A program made the position numbers and the translations under genes. A DNA stretch of 14,282 nt from NCBI GenBank assembly GCA_030603035.1, contig JAUVYQ010000067.1, forward strand, positions 1 through 14,282. The letters run 5' to 3'. Under the pieces are notes generated by a model. That model was not told where the DNA came from and searched no databases. It saw only the letters and a list, made by a program, of their open reading frames with translations. Below, piece after piece: positions 13,714-14,282 of this stretch (positions are counted from its first letter, which is position 1; every line of letters starts with the position of its first letter). The stretch is from Phycisphaerae bacterium (GTDB lineage Bacteria > Planctomycetota > Phycisphaerae > Sedimentisphaerales > SG8-4).

Positions 13714-14112
13714 ATGGAAATAGTGGCACACGGTATAGACCTTGTGGATTGTCCGCGAATAGAAGAGATGATAAAGCGGCACGGCGAGCGTTTTATTGAC
13801 AGGATTTTTACCGGTGCTGAACAGGCCTATGCCGAGGCGAATAAGGACCGAATAGAGAAATTAGCCGGTCGTTTTGCGGCGAAGGAGGCAGTTCTTAAAC
13901 TGATGGGGACAGGGTGGCGGGGTCAGATTGCCTGGACGGATATAGAAGTGATAAACAATCCTGCGGGTCAGCCTGAGGTTACTCTGAGCGGGGAGGTTAA
14001 GAAACTTGCCGAGAAGCTTGGGATTGAACATATAAGCGTTAGTATCACACATACGGCAAATTTTGCAATTGCATCGGCAGTCGCACTGACGAAAAAGGGA
14101 CAGTGCCGGTAG
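13714..14112 (+). CDS. acpS: Holo-[acyl-carrier-protein] synthase
   Basis: Transfers 4'-phosphopantetheine from coenzyme A to the serine of acyl carrier protein, activating it for fatty-acid synthesis. 132 aa, a normal length. Motifs: GIDLVDCPRIEEMI with metal-binding Asp9, RIFTGAEQAYAE, RFAAKEAVLKLMGTGWRG with metal-binding Glu58, and HISVSITHTANFAIASAVAL at the C-terminus. The ATG at 13714 is preceded by GGAG embedded in the heptamer palindrome. It follows the isomerase gene by 74 bases and could be co-transcribed with it. Confidence 0.95.
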   Translation: MEIVAHGIDLVDCPRIEEMIKRHGERFIDRIFTGAEQAYAEANKDRIEKLAGRFAAKEAVLKLMGTGWRGQIAWTDIEVINNPAGQPEVTLSGEVKKLAEKLGIEHISVSITHTANFAIASAVALTKKGQCR

Positions 14113-14115
14113 AAG

Positions 14116-14143
14116 GACGACGGACGAGAGACAAGGGACGACA
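14116..14143 (+). repeat. GACGANN heptamer tract after acpS
   Basis: Four 7-base units, GACGACG, GACGAGA, GACAAGG and GACGACA, begin 4 bases after the acpS stop. Same family as the tracts in miaA and mfd. Confidence 0.7.
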
Positions 14144-14282
14144 ATTAGCCCGCATTTCTCACAACGTCTGATTTTGAGCGGTTTTTTCGTGGCAAAAGAA
14201 GACTGAACACTCATCATCTTTTTCCATACGTCGTTTTTGGGCTTTGGCCACTTTAGGATCGCAAAAAATTCAATGTTGTCCC
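14144..14282. other. Unassigned 3' flank
   Basis: 139 bases to the window edge with no supported gene, terminator or RNA. On the minus strand a frame stays open from the edge across this stretch (it contains the fragment KIRRCEKCG), but it runs antisense through the heptamer tract into acpS and has no recognisable family. It could be the border of a mobile element lying outside the window; nothing here proves it. Confidence 0.3.

Noticed and set aside
13861..14217. Minus-strand frame across the 3' flank and acpS, with a CEKCG fragment
   Set aside because: Most of it is antisense to acpS and the GACGANN tract; the single CxxC pair is not enough for a zinc-ribbon call.

Overview
The window is about 14.3 kb of bacterial chromosome at roughly 50% GC. 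It carries housekeeping genes and an unusual load of small repeats. A Planctomycetota member, probably class Phycisphaerae (Sedimentisphaerales-like), fits best. The main clue is a secreted-domain protein ending in an H-X9-DG-like motif, a hallmark expansion of that phylum; the short dispersed palindromes inside and between genes agree with it. This placement is inference from protein style, not from a marker gene.

Layout. At 2-1216 is the 3' part of a type I glutamine synthetase gene. A gene-free spacer follows, holding a MITE-like element at 1251-1537, and then miaA (tRNA dimethylallyltransferase) at 1551-2510. Three membrane-protein genes lie on the minus strand between 2566 and 4372; two of them overlap by 4 bases. 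A divergent spacer separates them from transketolase (4812-6845), which is followed by a group III-type phosphofructokinase (6957-8054), giving a carbon-metabolism pair. Next comes mfd (transcription-repair coupling factor, 8159-11602), overlapping by ATGA a membrane-anchored H-X9-DG-type protein (11599-12354). A parvulin-type peptidyl-prolyl isomerase lipoprotein (12515-13639) and acpS (13714-14112) complete the plus-strand series.

What stands out is the repeat landscape. Tracts with an exact 7-base period occur at eight places and fall into at least three sequence families (GACGANN, AAGACCC/AGTCTTN and AGTTTTN). Several start exactly at a stop or start codon. Two sit in frame inside miaA and mfd, where three heptamers equal seven codons and so create visible heptapeptide repeats. 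Palindromic elements also appear in frame inside transketolase, the isomerase and, three more times, the C-terminal part of mfd. This resembles the Rickettsia palindromic elements that insert into protein genes, but here several unrelated repeat families have invaded the same set of genes. The spacer before miaA also holds a 275-base element with 13-base perfect terminal inverted repeats and a flanking TAATAA direct repeat. No CRISPR array, rRNA, tRNA, full insertion sequence or defence system was seen.
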